Under the pieces are notes generated by a model. The model was not told the origin of the DNA. It was given only the letters and a program-made list of their open reading frames with translations, and made no database searches. Of a DNA stretch of 64,000 bases, positions 22,601 to 32,593 are shown piece by piece. Source of the stretch: Chaetomium olivaceum (taxonomy: Eukaryota > Ascomycota > Sordariomycetes > Sordariales > Chaetomiaceae). The first letter of the stretch is position 1, and every line of letters begins with the position of its first letter. The translations under genes and the position numbers were made by a program. The DNA lies in assembly GCA_039881045.1 (NCBI GenBank), contig JAYWVB010000070.1:1-64000 (forward strand), read 5' to 3'.

Positions 22601-22968
22601 AGAAACCTAAGACGGCACGACGCCTCACCAAGGCGAGGAGTTCTCTGCTGGTCCAGATCCGAACGGGGGCAATAGGCCTACGGGACTTTCTGTTTACACG
22701 GGAGTCCCAGAGATCCTAACGCCCGCCTGCCAGTGCGGCGAAGGACGGGAGACTGCCGACACCTGGTAGTGTGGTGTTTGGCCCACCGCTGACTCGAAGA
22801 TGAGAGAGAACTGATATTCGAACGCGACGGGACTTTTACTCTGTTCTACACGGTATTGATCCTGCATCGGCACGGCTCGCGGGGAGGGTCCTGGAATGGC
22901 TAATGGACTCAGGGAGGCTGATGATGTTCAGTTTGGCCAGGAGGCTTGAGCTAGAAGCGGCGGCCTAG
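19601..22968 (+). pseudogene. LINE-A ORF2: endonuclease and reverse transcriptase, damaged end
   Basis: It starts at ATG 19601, overlapping the ORF1 stop by 11 bp. Open for 967 codons to an in-frame TAG at 22502-22504. Endonuclease residues appear complete: LLWNTEG (Asn), VQEPW (Glu), AGDFNLKHPLW (Asp/Asn) and KSDHYPQ (Asp/His). Reverse transcriptase motifs are also present: VVLPKPGK, YRPIALLPTLGKVIES, LQLDISGAFDTVNH, GVPQGSPLSPVLF and the catalytic GFADDTNL. After the stop, other frames continue the conserved C-terminus (VVEDAWRARW, SSLLVQIRTGAIGLRDFL, CQCGEGRET, LMDSGRLMMFSLARRLELEA) to TAG at 22966-22968, so the tail carries at least two frameshifts. Comparison with LINE-B at 42130 shows the order is the same. 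Confidence 0.85.
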
Positions 22969-22982
22969 CACGCACCTCCCTC

Positions 22983-23000
22983 GGAGGCCAGGAGGCCTCC
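22983..23000 (+). repeat. Stem-loop after LINE-A ORF2
   Basis: GGAGGCC and GGCCTCC pair with a 4-nt loop, 14 bp after the ORF2 stop. LINE-B has the same 7-bp stem (43130-43150) with a different 7-nt loop. Confidence 0.7.
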
Positions 23001-23376
23001 TCTCTTTGTATACGCAGGCTCACGCACATGTACTTTCCTTAACTGTCGGTATGGGTTTTTCATCCGGCCCGCGAGGGCGCGGTTTTCCTGTACATTAAAT
23101 AGCTGAGGGTCCGGCACGCCTTATGGCATAGCGGAGTATGAATAATAATAACTTACGGGTGTCAATAGCCTCTCTTCTAGCTCCACTGGAGCTGTTACTT
23201 CGTATCCGCGCCTACATATTACTGACTCATTACCCCGGGAGAAAAACGTCAGGCCTTATCAATTGAAGTACATTTAACTAAGTCAACAAGAAAATAGGCC
23301 AAGTCCCCAGTAACATTCTGCAACCACATCATCAATGATAGGTACATGACTTAAAGGGCACCGGGAACCCCGTAGA

Positions 23377-23695
23377 GGAGAGTTGTCAACCAACAAATCC
23401 CAAGCATTGAGTCTAGTTCTTGGTTTCGACTGCTTTGTTTTCCAACTCACGGCTATTTTCTTCTCTCTTTTACCTCTTTTACCATACTTATTTCTCTGTT
23501 TACTTCTCTTCTTATTTCTCCCGTCATTTATCTCCGTGTTTCTCTGCTTGTTTCTCTGCTTGTTTCTCTGCTTGTTTCTCTGCTTGTTTCTCTGCTTGTT
23601 TCTCTACTCATTTTCTGTTAGTGGAGAATTGTCAACCGACAGGTCCCAAACAATAAATTTAGTTCTTCGTTTCGACTACTTGTTTTCAACTCACG
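23377..23695. repeat. Imperfect direct repeats of about 74 bp
   Basis: 23377-23451 and 23623-23695 share a start (GGAGA[G/A]TTGTCAACC) and an end (TTTTC[C]AACTCACG). Many of the differences between them are transitions (for example GCATTGAGTC versus ACAATAAATT), compatible with repeat-induced point mutation. About 170 bp separates them, including the minisatellite. Confidence 0.7.
23541..23600 (+). repeat. 12-bp minisatellite, five perfect copies
   Basis: TCTCTGCTTGTT is repeated five times exactly, with a degenerate copy on each side. Confidence 0.95.
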
Positions 23696-24299
23696 TCTAA
23701 CAAAACGTTGGACTACTTATCTTTGCTTATGGTCTTTCTTTGGTTCGGATCGGCTGGGGGCAGCAGCTGACAGAAACATAAAACGCTGACCGCGCGCAAG
23801 GGGACGATATCCTGGAGAAGGTTTGCCGCATTGCACCCTCCCGCAGACGGCCTCCGGAATCAGCTTCTCGCCACACGGAAAGAAATCATTCGTATTCATC
23901 CGCATGGCGGCGTCTGCCGACAGCCTTAGTGCGGACCAACGAGGCCGCCCTGTCCTGTCTGCCCTCTTGGCGCCGGCCACGTTGGCCGCCTACAGAGGTG
24001 ACAAACGCATCGATTGGAGCAAAAGAGGGTTACACAGCGCGGTAGTTGGTTCGCGGTGAACGGAGGCTGTCGTCGAGGCTGGCGACTCGAAGGCAACATT
24101 CGGCGGTGGGCCTCAACAAACGGAGGCAGAACAACCCCGTGGTCCCCTCGAAGCCTCGTCCCTCAACATCCATAAGGCTTTTGCTTAATACATGCGGCGA
24201 TATCCCCGAGAACGCTGAATTACCTTTGTTGTTGCACTCATTGTGAGCAACGCTTTGCCTCAACGTTTTGTCTCTTGGAACACTGACAGCAAAACCACC

Positions 24300-25862
24300 A
24301 TGGCTCCTAAAAAGGGTGTCTGCCCGCTCCTCCTCAACGATAGAGCATGCCCCGACCGGGGCAAAGATTGCCAGTACTCACATACAGCCTCAGCTATCGG
24401 TGGTGGAAAGCGACCGCAGGACAGGGACTGTGCCCTTATGGCTCAGGCTGCTCGTATCTCTTCACCGGCACTTGCCTGCGGTCCCACACCGCAAAGGATC
24501 GGGCAGCGGTGGATGGGTTGCGGAGTCTGCGCACATTCAAGGTGTCCAGCGGACTCGTTCACTTGGAGTCCCTGGATATTCTGCCCATCGGTATTGGTGT
24601 CGAGCCTCTTCTCGGCATTGCGCACGTTCAAGAACTGGCTAGTTTCAACAAGGTCGCCGATGGCGAGATTGTCGTTCCAGGTCAGTGTTTTTTGTCGTAC
24701 TGTTCAACGCGAAGGAAACCGCTGACGGCCTGTGATGCAGGTGTTCCTCCGCGGTTCACGCCCCTGACGCAGCCGTTACAAATGGAGACCGACTCGGATA
24801 ACAAAACCATCCCCACTCGATATCCGCAGTACGATTATATGTTCGAGCCTCTCCTGCGATCTGTTCAAGTGATGCAACCAGACCTGGATATTTTCAGCGC
24901 GACCGATGTGATCAGCAACGTGGGCAACCTCCGTAAGCTCTTCGACGTCATCTACAACAGGTCGTGGGTAACCGAGCGGTGCGACGTCGACATCAGGGGA
25001 AACACGCTGCTTCTCTCACGCTGGAATGGAGACCCAAACTTGGCGTTGAGTCTCGGCTGCGGCTCCGGATTCGAAAGGGAAACGTGTCGTTACCCCCCTG
25101 AGGAAGACCCGGTTTTGCAACGCAGCCTGAGCCACCACCGTGTCCTGTCGTACCGTTTCGCAGACTTACAACTCGTGGTTCAAGCCGAAGTCGATGCCTA
25201 CCACTGCGCGTGCGACCACACTACGCCGCCGCCCGATCTCGTCCCTGTTACCCCCGTACCCGTAAAACGACAGTCGGACCCAACTCCAGTGCCCTTAGGC
25301 TGCCGTCCCGGGCACCGAAGCACCTCGTCCAAATCATCGGCCCAAAAGTCCCCGTCCCCAGTTCGCTGCCCTAGCACTCGATGACCCAGGCGACAGCCCG
25401 GGTTTCCACCCCCCCTGTCCCACCACCAACCCTAGCCCAACCCTGCGCATCCACCACACCGGCCGCCACATCCCCGCTCCGTGCCTGATCGAGATCAAAA
25501 CGCGAAACGCCCGTTCACCTGCCCTCGCCACCAACGAAGCGCAGCTGTACTTTTCTCAGCGGAAGAAACTCTACCTGGCCCGGCACGAGCATGGCCTATT
25601 TACGCCAGGGCCGGAGCTGAGCGTCGAGGACATGGAACAGAAGCTGCGGGAGTGGGAGGGAGATCAGCAGGCAACGCTGAGGAAGCTGGCTGGTTTGTTG
25701 AGGCTTGTGCGCGACAGGGTCAAGGTGTTGAGAGGGCAGGGGGTGGAGAGGGTGAGTTTGGTTTGTGAGTGCGATGGGACGGGGAGCGAGCAAGGTGTGA
25801 GCGTGAGGTTGTGTGAGCGAGCGGAGGAGGAGAATGGGAAGTTGTTGCCGCCGGTGGTGTAG
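24300..25862 (+). pseudogene. CCCH zinc-finger plus nuclease-like fungal protein, frameshifted
   Basis: The start CACCATGGCT at 24300 is strong. Parts in order: a first CCCH finger (CPLLLNDRACPDRGKDCQYSH); after a shift of frame, a second (CPYGSGCSYLFTGTCLRSH); then, after a probable 59-bp intron (about 24682-24740, acceptor TGCAG), a domain with ATDVISNVGNLRKLFDVIYN, LLLSRWNG, FERETCR, HHRVLSYRFADLQLVVQAEV and DAYHC. After another frame change comes APCLIEIKTRNA and a C-terminal helical part with REWEGDQQATLRKLAGLL. The second half belongs to a fungal family often labelled geranylgeranyl pyrophosphate synthetase in databases, without prenyl-synthase motifs. The E-x-D ... E-x-K arrangement (EVDAY, EIKTR) suggests a PD-(D/E)XK nuclease fold, which is inference. 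Two frame breaks mean either a pseudogene or sequence errors. Confidence 0.55.
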
Positions 25863-26077
25863 TGAGGGATGATGTGCTTTCATATGTTGTTACTAGGGGA
25901 TGCGATCTCCATCATCTCCTAAGTGTGAGGGGTGTAATCATGATATTATTCTAGCTTTTCCTGTCGTCTAACATTACCGATCTACCCAGATTGTCTATCT
26001 AATGAACCCATTAAACCGCAACTCCAACACCATCCTAGATGTCTCAGAGCCATCCCACCTACACTCAAGTTCACCCC

Positions 26078-26872
26078 TCAATAAGTAAGAATCGCCGCCT
26101 TCCCAACCCATTCCTTCCCCTCCTTGCCCAGACACTCATCAAACACCCACTTGCCCACGTCCTCGCGACTGATCGTGTACCCCAGGGCCTCCTTCTCCAG
26201 CACCCCCTTCACCGGATCCTCCACACCGACACGCACCAACCCTTCCGTCGCCGGCCCATTCGTGTACAAACTCCCCCTCACAATCGTCCACTCCACCTCC
26301 CCGGCCTTCCCAGCCTCCCTCACCATCTTCTCCATCTTCTTCTTGTCCGTGTGCGGCGTGTGCAGCAGCACCTTGTACAGCCCCGTGACCAGCAGCGGCA
26401 CGTCGCGCGCCACGTCCGAGATGCCCGTGGTGCTGACGACCACGAGGCGCGATACCTTCACGGCTTTCCCGTCCCCGTTCCCGTCCCCGTTCCCTTCTTC
26501 CCGCCGCTTCCGCAGAGCCCCCAACAACGCCTGCATCCCCTTCTCGCACACATGCGCATCCGACATCCCCCGCAGCGTCGGCCGCGCGCCGATCGAGCTG
26601 ACGATGATATCCACGCCGCCCGACGAAGCAGTCGACGGGTGGGTGAGGCAGGTGTGTAGGTCGGCGACGCTGTGGGCGTTGCCGCCGATGATGTGCAGGT
26701 TGGAGGGGGTCGTGGTGTTGTTGAGCTGGGCGGTGAGGTTGGCCGGGGTCCGGCAGAGCGCGATGCAGGTGTGGCCTGCAGCCAGGGAGCGGCGGAGGGC
26801 GGAGAGACCGACGCCGCCGGTGGCGCCAAGGAAGAGGATTGTTTTTTTGGGAGTTTGAGTGGTGGTGGCCAT
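26078..26872 (-). CDS. NAD(P)-binding Rossmann protein, NmrA/SDR-like
   Basis: An uninterrupted 264-residue protein starting at ATG 26872. The N-terminus has the dinucleotide-binding loop ILFLGATGGVGLSALRR (residues 12-28). Then come IIGGNAHSVADL, VDIIVSSIGARP, RLVVVSTTGISDVARDVP and WTIVRGSLYTNG, the order seen in atypical short-chain dehydrogenases of the NmrA/NAD(P)H-binding group. The canonical YxxxK is replaced by a LYKVLLHTPHTDKKKMEKM segment, as in other members that may sense redox state or reduce small carbonyls. The Gly-Asn-Gly-Asp repeat near 26470-26500 is encoded by a short GT-rich microsatellite. Upstream lies a GGT/GTT-rich tract (26873-26925). Confidence 0.82.
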   Translation of the reverse strand: MATTTQTPKKTILFLGATGGVGLSALRRSLAAGHTCIALCRTPANLTAQLNNTTTPSNLHIIGGNAHSVADLHTCLTHPSTASSGGVDIIVSSIGARPTLRGMSDAHVCEKGMQALLGALRKRREEGNGDGNGDGKAVKVSRLVVVSTTGISDVARDVPLLVTGLYKVLLHTPHTDKKKMEKMVREAGKAGEVEWTIVRGSLYTNGPATEGLVRVGVEDPVKGVLEKEALGYTISREDVGKWVFDECLGKEGKEWVGKAAILTY

Positions 26873-29100
26873 GATGATGGTGTTGGTGTTGGTGATGGTG
26901 TTGGTGGTGAGATGGCTGTTGGTTCTGGGGAGTGGTGGGATGGGTTGTGGTGTATGGTTTCGCTGCTACGTGGCTGTTCTGGTTATGATGTTGGCTGTTT
27001 TTTTCGTACTGTTGGTGATGCTGTTTCTGGAGTCGCTGCTGTTGTCTTGCTTGGAGTCCAACGTCAGCCCCCCTCGGGGGATGAAGCGCCCTTTAAATAC
27101 CATCGTTGGTGTCATCGGTGATGACGCGGATCGGAGCAACATTCAAAGAAAACCGCCCATTTCTCAGAACCATAGCCTCGATGATAGCCTATATCCTCAA
27201 ATCTGTCCGAGTTCATCCTCCGAATCTTTGATTCTTCGGCGGTTTGCCAAGTCGTTCCTCCGCGTGTCCCCAGTCATACCCACCGTGGCTTTTTCAAGAG
27301 ACAACTATTGGGCGCCATTGTCTTTCCGGGGCCGACTTGGCAGACGCCACAGGACCAAAGGATCTGCGGGACACGCACGCAATCGATCCCGCCTCGCCCG
27401 GCCCAGGGCCAGGGGCAGGGGTTGTCCGGGTCCCCGAGATCCCCTGCAGTGCCTGCGGTCTTCTTGATCTCTTGATGCCCCTCCCCTAACCCTCACTCAC
27501 ACTTCAAAACCAAGCCCCTGACCCCTTTTCGGACGGTCCGGTTTGGCACGCGAGTTTCGCTTTTCCGAGCGTTTTGGCGGCGAGCGGCAGAGATTCCGCG
27601 AGTGGGCATCATCCTGCACTCGACCGTGTTTGTCATTTTGTCCCCAGTCAAATCTCCCCTAGCCGCTTTGATTCGCCCCCTGGAATCCTCACGCGGAGCC
27701 CTTTGAAGACCAACAGCACCCCATCCTGGACCTCTCAGCACTCCAGAACCGGCCGTCCAGCCCTATGCAGGAAAGTGGATTGCCTGTTTGGCCTTCCCGC
27801 AGAAAACCCCTGCAGCATTCGACTCCACGCCATCGAGCCGAAGGGGGGTGATAGTTTAGCGTGGAGTGTGCGTGTGTGGTGGGATGTGCCCTGACGCCCA
27901 GGAACGCCCTGGTCATGTCCAAGTGCGTGCCCGGTCTCGCCCCGCGTGTGCTCTGGCTTCCCCCTCCTCTCTGCATCTCACCAGTTGGCAAGCCTCCCTG
28001 TCTCACTGCTGCGTGTTAGACCCAGGTTGGCTCGTCGGGCAACCACGCTCGGTCCCGACAGCTTGGGAGTGCGATGCTGTTCATGCCCATGCTCATGCCG
28101 CTGCCCATGTCCGATAAGATGAGTCTGCGGCGCTGTGGCACCAATCTGTTCCCCGCCAATCAACCCACGGATCTCCTCGGCAAGTGAGGTGTGGGTCATG
28201 AGGCTATGCTCGGGATGCCGTGGCACTCGAGATAACGGCCCACGCAGGTGTGGAAGGCATGGATGCGCAATGCTCGCCCGGTTCGGGAGTCGAGACCCTG
28301 AAATGGGCTACTTCGAGGTTTGTCAAGTCGAGGTTTTGGCCAACCGACATGCCGACAAGACACGGTGTCTTAGCTTCTGGAAACTGGCCATTCAAGAGGA
28401 GCTTTCCGATTTGGGATGCCAGCTAAAGTACTAGTAGACACGGACAACTATGTACGGCCAACAGTGACCGCATGAATCACGCCATTCTTGCGCAAGGAAA
28501 GATGCGGTTGCGATGCTAAGAGTTGGGATGGTTGATCATAATGGAAGTCCATTTCGGGACTCCTCAGCCAAAGCCACCGTGCTATTCTCGTCGTTACCTC
28601 CATCCCCCCTCACGGGTGGTTGGATCGATAGTACGGCCGGCAGTGCTATCGCTTGCATGAGGCTAACCTCGCAGTCTCGAACCCCAAATCACACCTCCAA
28701 ATAGTCCTCGTGCCAATCATCATGTCTCATTTCTGCGCCGGGGAAATTGCCAATTTTGATCACGCTCATGTGTACCACTTCCACGGGTCCAGCTATGTAC
28801 GCATAGTATAATACATGTACGCCCTTGCGTGGGGGGAGGAAGCACCCGAACATACCGTGACCCTCCGCTGCTGTTGGGGGCTTTCTTTGTACGACTTCAG
28901 CTCACGCCTGCGCCAAGGTTCGCTTTCCTTCGCCCGCATCTTCCTTGCGCCGCAGTCATGCAGGCAACAAACAACCATGACGGTTTCTTCTTACTTCTGG
29001 ACGTCAAAACCAAGGGACTCCTCCGAAATCACGCGGCTGCGGTCACGGCAACGGTGTCAACTTTCAGATCTCCCAACGAACTCTAATATCCAACCATATA
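26873..29100. other. Long intergenic stretch, no supported gene
   Basis: I found no recognisable gene in 2.2 kb. A minus-strand stretch at about 28080-28440 is open in several pieces and contains a His/Gly/Met-rich repeat (plus-strand CATGCCCATGCTCATGCC), but it cannot be joined into a sensible protein. A tract of GT-rich triplets directly precedes the oxidoreductase gene. Confidence 0.35.
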
Positions 29101-30591
29101 ATGTCTGTCACCGTGCTTAGCTCGCAGCCACGAGTGCTGTACCATTCTCTTACATGGCCCGAACCACCATTTCTGCAAATCCCCAGCCTTGCTTCCGCCA
29201 CGCTCCGGAGCCTTAACGCCCTCGAAGGGAGCCAAACCATCAAGTACACACCAAAGGGCGACAGCATGCGGCTAACACGGCCCTCCGAGACCCGCAGGTT
29301 CGGGTTGCTGCACATTTCCGGGGAAGTCCATCATATCCCCGAACACAGGCGGGCTAGTGGCGAAGGCAGCCAAACAGATGCCGGCAGCAGCGAGGCCAAG
29401 ACAGAGTACTATTCCGGCGGGACGCTCGACGCCATCTTGTCGGAAATGGTCATCGTGGTCCCCTGCAAGGACGAGGAAGTGTCAGTCATCCGGGGCGTCA
29501 TATCCGCCATCCCGGCCCCCTGTCTCGTCATACTAGTCTCCAACTGCCAACGGCGGGGCGACAACGACGAGTACGCGCAACAGGTGGCCATGGTCAAGGC
29601 GTTTGGCGGCGAGAAGAGGCAGCTTCTGGCTATTCACCAGAAGGACGCCGCCGCCGCGGCCGCGTTCAAGGAATCCGGCATGGCCGAGCTGTGCGGGCCG
29701 GACGGAGCGATACGCGACGGCAAGGGGGAGGGCATCATCCTCGGGGTTGCGCTGGCCGCGGCGCTGTGTCCGGGACGTCGGTACATTGGGTTTGTCGACG
29801 CCGACAACTTCCGTGCGGGCTCGGTCAATGAGTACTGTCTGGCCTTTGCGGCGGGCTTCGCCATGTCTCCGTCGCGCGACCGGGAGGATACCATGGTCCG
29901 GTTGAAGTGGGCTTCCAAGCCGAAATTGCGCGATAATGGGCGTGTCGAGCTGGTTAAGGAGGGCAGGTGCTCTAGGATCGTCAACTCTTGGCTTAACAAA
30001 CTGTTTGCTTCGGGCGATGGGCAGGGATCGGACGGTAGAAATACCAATTTTATCACCACGGGAAACGCCGGCGAGCATGCTATGACGATGGGGCTTGCTT
30101 TGAAGCTGAGGATGGCGGCTGGGTACGCCATCGAGCCGTATCACTTTGTTGACCTGTTGGAGCGAGCTCACTTGTTTCCCTCTCAGGTCACTCAAGGTAG
30201 TAACGGGGCTAAGAACCAGCCGCGGCCTCTTGACAAACCCGTCAGAGTTGTTCAGATCCGGACTCTCAGCCCCCATTACCACCGCGAAACGGGTAATGAC
30301 CACATCAGGCGTATGTGGGCAGCTGGACTCGGCTCTGTCTTTCACGGCTTAGCCGCCCACCACTCCCGGCCGGGTTCTGATGACGGTGGGATTCGGAAGC
30401 TGCGGCAGGAGTTACAAGGATTTGCTGTTGAGCAGCGCAACGTCGATGACACCACCGGGGAGCTCCCTCGGCCGAGAGTTTACTCGGCCCTGGAGGATAC
30501 CGACTTGAGGAAGTTCCGCAAGATTATAGAGCCGAGCACGGGTAAAGGGTCGTTAAGAGTGTTTGGGTTCGCCGGCGACAAGCAGGCTTAG
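29101..30591 (+). CDS. Mannosyl-3-phosphoglycerate synthase, GT55 family
   Basis: A single-exon protein of 496 residues. The body matches mannosyl-3-phosphoglycerate synthases: MRLTRPSETRRFG (where bacterial and archaeal enzymes start), MVIVVPCKDEEVSVIRGVIS, CLVILVSNCQRRG, GKGEGIILG, the metal/nucleotide-binding YIGFVDADNF (D232-A-D234), NTNFITTGNAGEHAM, EPYHFVDLLE and HYHRETG. The enzyme joins GDP-mannose to 3-phosphoglycerate, the first step to the compatible solute mannosylglycerate. No phosphatase gene for the second step is visible nearby. The first ATG at 29101 adds 55 residues before the family's usual start. The ATG at 29266 is an alternative, so the N-terminus is uncertain. The cytosolic location is inferred. 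Confidence 0.88.
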   Translation: MSVTVLSSQPRVLYHSLTWPEPPFLQIPSLASATLRSLNALEGSQTIKYTPKGDSMRLTRPSETRRFGLLHISGEVHHIPEHRRASGEGSQTDAGSSEAKTEYYSGGTLDAILSEMVIVVPCKDEEVSVIRGVISAIPAPCLVILVSNCQRRGDNDEYAQQVAMVKAFGGEKRQLLAIHQKDAAAAAAFKESGMAELCGPDGAIRDGKGEGIILGVALAAALCPGRRYIGFVDADNFRAGSVNEYCLAFAAGFAMSPSRDREDTMVRLKWASKPKLRDNGRVELVKEGRCSRIVNSWLNKLFASGDGQGSDGRNTNFITTGNAGEHAMTMGLALKLRMAAGYAIEPYHFVDLLERAHLFPSQVTQGSNGAKNQPRPLDKPVRVVQIRTLSPHYHRETGNDHIRRMWAAGLGSVFHGLAAHHSRPGSDDGGIRKLRQELQGFAVEQRNVDDTTGELPRPRVYSALEDTDLRKFRKIIEPSTGKGSLRVFGFAGDKQA

Positions 30592-31282
30592 TCATTCCAT
30601 GGCTTTTTCCATTTTCCTTACCTGCATAGCACTGGTTGGCTCACTTCAGGATTCGCTTCCGCTCTCGGTAGAAGGGGAACACTGTCGCAAGACACTTTTC
30701 ATTCAAATGCGCCTTAGATAGGAGGGATATTAATCTGACATCTGAATCGGCTCAATGGCACCTAATCACGTTATTTGCATGGGCTTGTTATTGGAGCGTT
30801 GGGAATCGAGTCAGTACATTCTGAGGCCGCCTAAGCGTACGGTACCTAGATAGTTGGGTTGTGGGGGGTTAGTTTCCTGGATATTGAATGCGTGGGAATT
30901 GGTTCTGCTTTCGATTGTTCGACTGAGGATAACGGCTTTATATCAGAACCTGAACATAACCCCCAAATCCTCCCTTGGCTAAGAACGAAGCCAACAACAT
31001 TGCTTGTTCCATTCTAGCCACACAGCACATTTCCTCTAAGCATCGAAACGTTGTTTGTTCGACATCGGAATATGAAAGCAAAGGATCAAGTTACAAAGGT
31101 CATTATCGTATGAACTGTGATGTAGTTAAACTGCCATTCTCCCGCAACTGACTGATTGTATACTCGTAAACCACGGTTGATTAGCACGTCCACCTTTATC
31201 TCCCCTGCCCCCAAACCTAGCTTTGCAAAGCCTAGCCTTACAGCGGTCTGTTTCTCGAAGCAGTTACCACGCACCTAGAAAT
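30592..31282. other. Intergenic, no gene seen
   Basis: AT-richer spacer between two co-oriented genes. No coding pattern and no clear TATA box near the next start. Confidence 0.4.
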
Positions 31283-32593
31283 ATGGCTCCCATAACCGAC
31301 AAGGAATTTACGGTTCCTGAATTCTTTAAAGCGTGCGGTATCAACAGCATCGGTAATACACTGTTATCTTCCAGAAATACTATCGTTTTTGATAAAAACG
31401 GCGACCTTTTGATAGAATTGAACGCCAGCGATAGCCAGGAGTCATGTGGAAACGAGAAGAACAAGCCAGTAACAGCGGACAACAGCGACAGCGAGTCAAC
31501 AAACTTGAAACGTTTATATCGGTTTAAGGTATGTTCCCGGACCATGCGGCGGGCCTCGGCCGTCTGGAACGCCATGCTATTCGGGCCCTGGATGGAGGGA
31601 AAGCGCGCCGATGGTGGAGAATGGGTAGTGGCGGTCGAAGGTGACCAGCCGTTTCCTCTAGCCGTCGTGCTAGCCATCATCCACGGCTGGCCAGAACAAA
31701 TACCGACGTGGAATTCAGACGCTGACGGCGCCCGCGCCGCCGTCTCCGGCATTCTTTCTACGGCCGATAAGTATGATGTAGTGCGCTTACTCCAGCCCTT
31801 CGTCAAGACGTTTTTACAGTACGCGGAGCCGCAAAGAAAACTCAAATGCGACGTACTCGACGAATATGACAGTTTCAGGGTGCTGTACACATTAAACATA
31901 GCCTGGCATCTTGGGGCCATGGGCCATATGAAGCAGATACTCCGGCACCTCGGCGTTTTTATGTCAAGGAAGCAGCTGAATACGCTGCTCGACCACGCAC
32001 AGGATTGTCCTAGACTAGGAATTCCCCTGGACATTTTTCAGCTCCTGGATGGCGTCGGAACTTATCAGGAACTATCGATCCAGTCCTACCTCGACTTCTT
32101 CCATGGAAATGTCGAGCGCCATGCCAACGGCGAGAGGGACTGGAGCTGCAAGCAGCCTATGCTCGAAGGGCCGGGAGCGGCGACCGTTACAATAAACGGA
32201 GCCGTCTCGTTTCTCAAGGACGAGGCGGCCATGGACAAGCTGCTGCAACTTTACAAACTGCAGCAGCAGCAGTGCAACGCCTTGCTTCTCGGCCAAATCG
32301 TGGATCGTGTGCATCATCACGGCAGCAAAACCTTTCCGAAGCGAGCCGAAGAGGTTGAGACGTGCTTAGAAACGTTAATGAAAGACATATTCCGTGCCCT
32401 TTCCTTTAATGATTGTTCCAAGCTGATCTACCTCCCGGGGCACGAGGAATGCACCGACACCCCCAGTATGGAATTCTGGCATTTTGAGAACGAGCACGAC
32501 CCCCGGAGCGGGTACGAACCGGCCCTGGAACCAGGAAAATTGGAGTGGCTCCGGCTCCGGTGTGAACTGCTAGGGACGATAAGTCATGACTAG
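31283..32593 (+). CDS. BTB/POZ-like fungal protein, unknown role
   Basis: A single-exon protein of 436 residues from ATG 31283 (context AATATGGCTCC). The segment IVFDKNGDLLIEL ... YRFKVCSRTMRRASAVWNAM followed by FGPWMEGKR (residues about 33-120) is the pattern of fungal BTB/POZ-like proteins: a beta strand pair, then SxxxRxASxVWxxMxxGxWxE. Downstream is a helical region with LLQPFVKTFLQYAE and a Gln-rich stretch (QQQQCNALLLG). These proteins are usually thought to be adaptors, perhaps for cullin ubiquitin ligases, but no partner can be inferred here. No intron or lesion is visible. Confidence 0.75.
   Translation: MAPITDKEFTVPEFFKACGINSIGNTLLSSRNTIVFDKNGDLLIELNASDSQESCGNEKNKPVTADNSDSESTNLKRLYRFKVCSRTMRRASAVWNAMLFGPWMEGKRADGGEWVVAVEGDQPFPLAVVLAIIHGWPEQIPTWNSDADGARAAVSGILSTADKYDVVRLLQPFVKTFLQYAEPQRKLKCDVLDEYDSFRVLYTLNIAWHLGAMGHMKQILRHLGVFMSRKQLNTLLDHAQDCPRLGIPLDIFQLLDGVGTYQELSIQSYLDFFHGNVERHANGERDWSCKQPMLEGPGAATVTINGAVSFLKDEAAMDKLLQLYKLQQQQCNALLLGQIVDRVHHHGSKTFPKRAEEVETCLETLMKDIFRALSFNDCSKLIYLPGHEECTDTPSMEFWHFENEHDPRSGYEPALEPGKLEWLRLRCELLGTISHD

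Larger units (their letters stand above)
17850..23152 (+). mobile_element. LINE-A: near full-length non-LTR retrotransposon
   Basis: This is a non-LTR element of the fungal Tad1-like type, about 5.3 kb long. In order it has a GC-rich 5' leader, ORF1 with zinc knuckles, ORF2 with an endonuclease (EEP fold) and reverse transcriptase plus a C-terminal zinc knuckle, a stem-loop just after the ORF2 stop, and a 3' end with the tail AATAATAATAA (23142-23152). The 5' limit is approximate: it follows the stop of the 2EXR gene by some 15 bp. I could not find a target-site duplication. ORF1 has two frameshifts, and ORF2 has a stop plus frameshifts in its last 150 codons, so this copy is inactive. A relative (LINE-B) lies at 42130-43297 with the same 3' end. 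Confidence 0.88.
23153..24299. other. Non-coding stretch with repeats
   Basis: No supported gene. It holds two imperfect direct repeats and a 12-bp minisatellite (annotated separately). A plus-strand frame at 23383-23700 is only the translation of the minisatellite (Leu-Phe-Leu-Cys). Minus-strand frames at 23717-24263 show no motif. Confidence 0.4.

Noticed and set aside
17270..23170. Target duplication of LINE-A using CTTACGG
   Set aside because: The 5' copy lies 580 bp inside the 2EXR gene and not at the element boundary, so it is a chance match.
23541..23600. Regular short repeats suggesting a CRISPR array
   Set aside because: The units are contiguous without spacers, and the genome is eukaryotic.
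23383..23700. Possible membrane peptide rich in Leu, Phe and Cys
   Set aside because: It is the translation of the 12-bp minisatellite and a T-rich tract.
26124..26858. 244-codon plus-strand frame over the NmrA-like gene
   Set aside because: Antisense shadow; the minus strand carries the nucleotide-binding motif.
28080..28440. His/Met/Gly-rich minus-strand segment resembling a copper-transporter N-terminus
   Set aside because: The frames do not join, no transmembrane helices follow, and the repeat can arise from a short CATGCC-type sequence.
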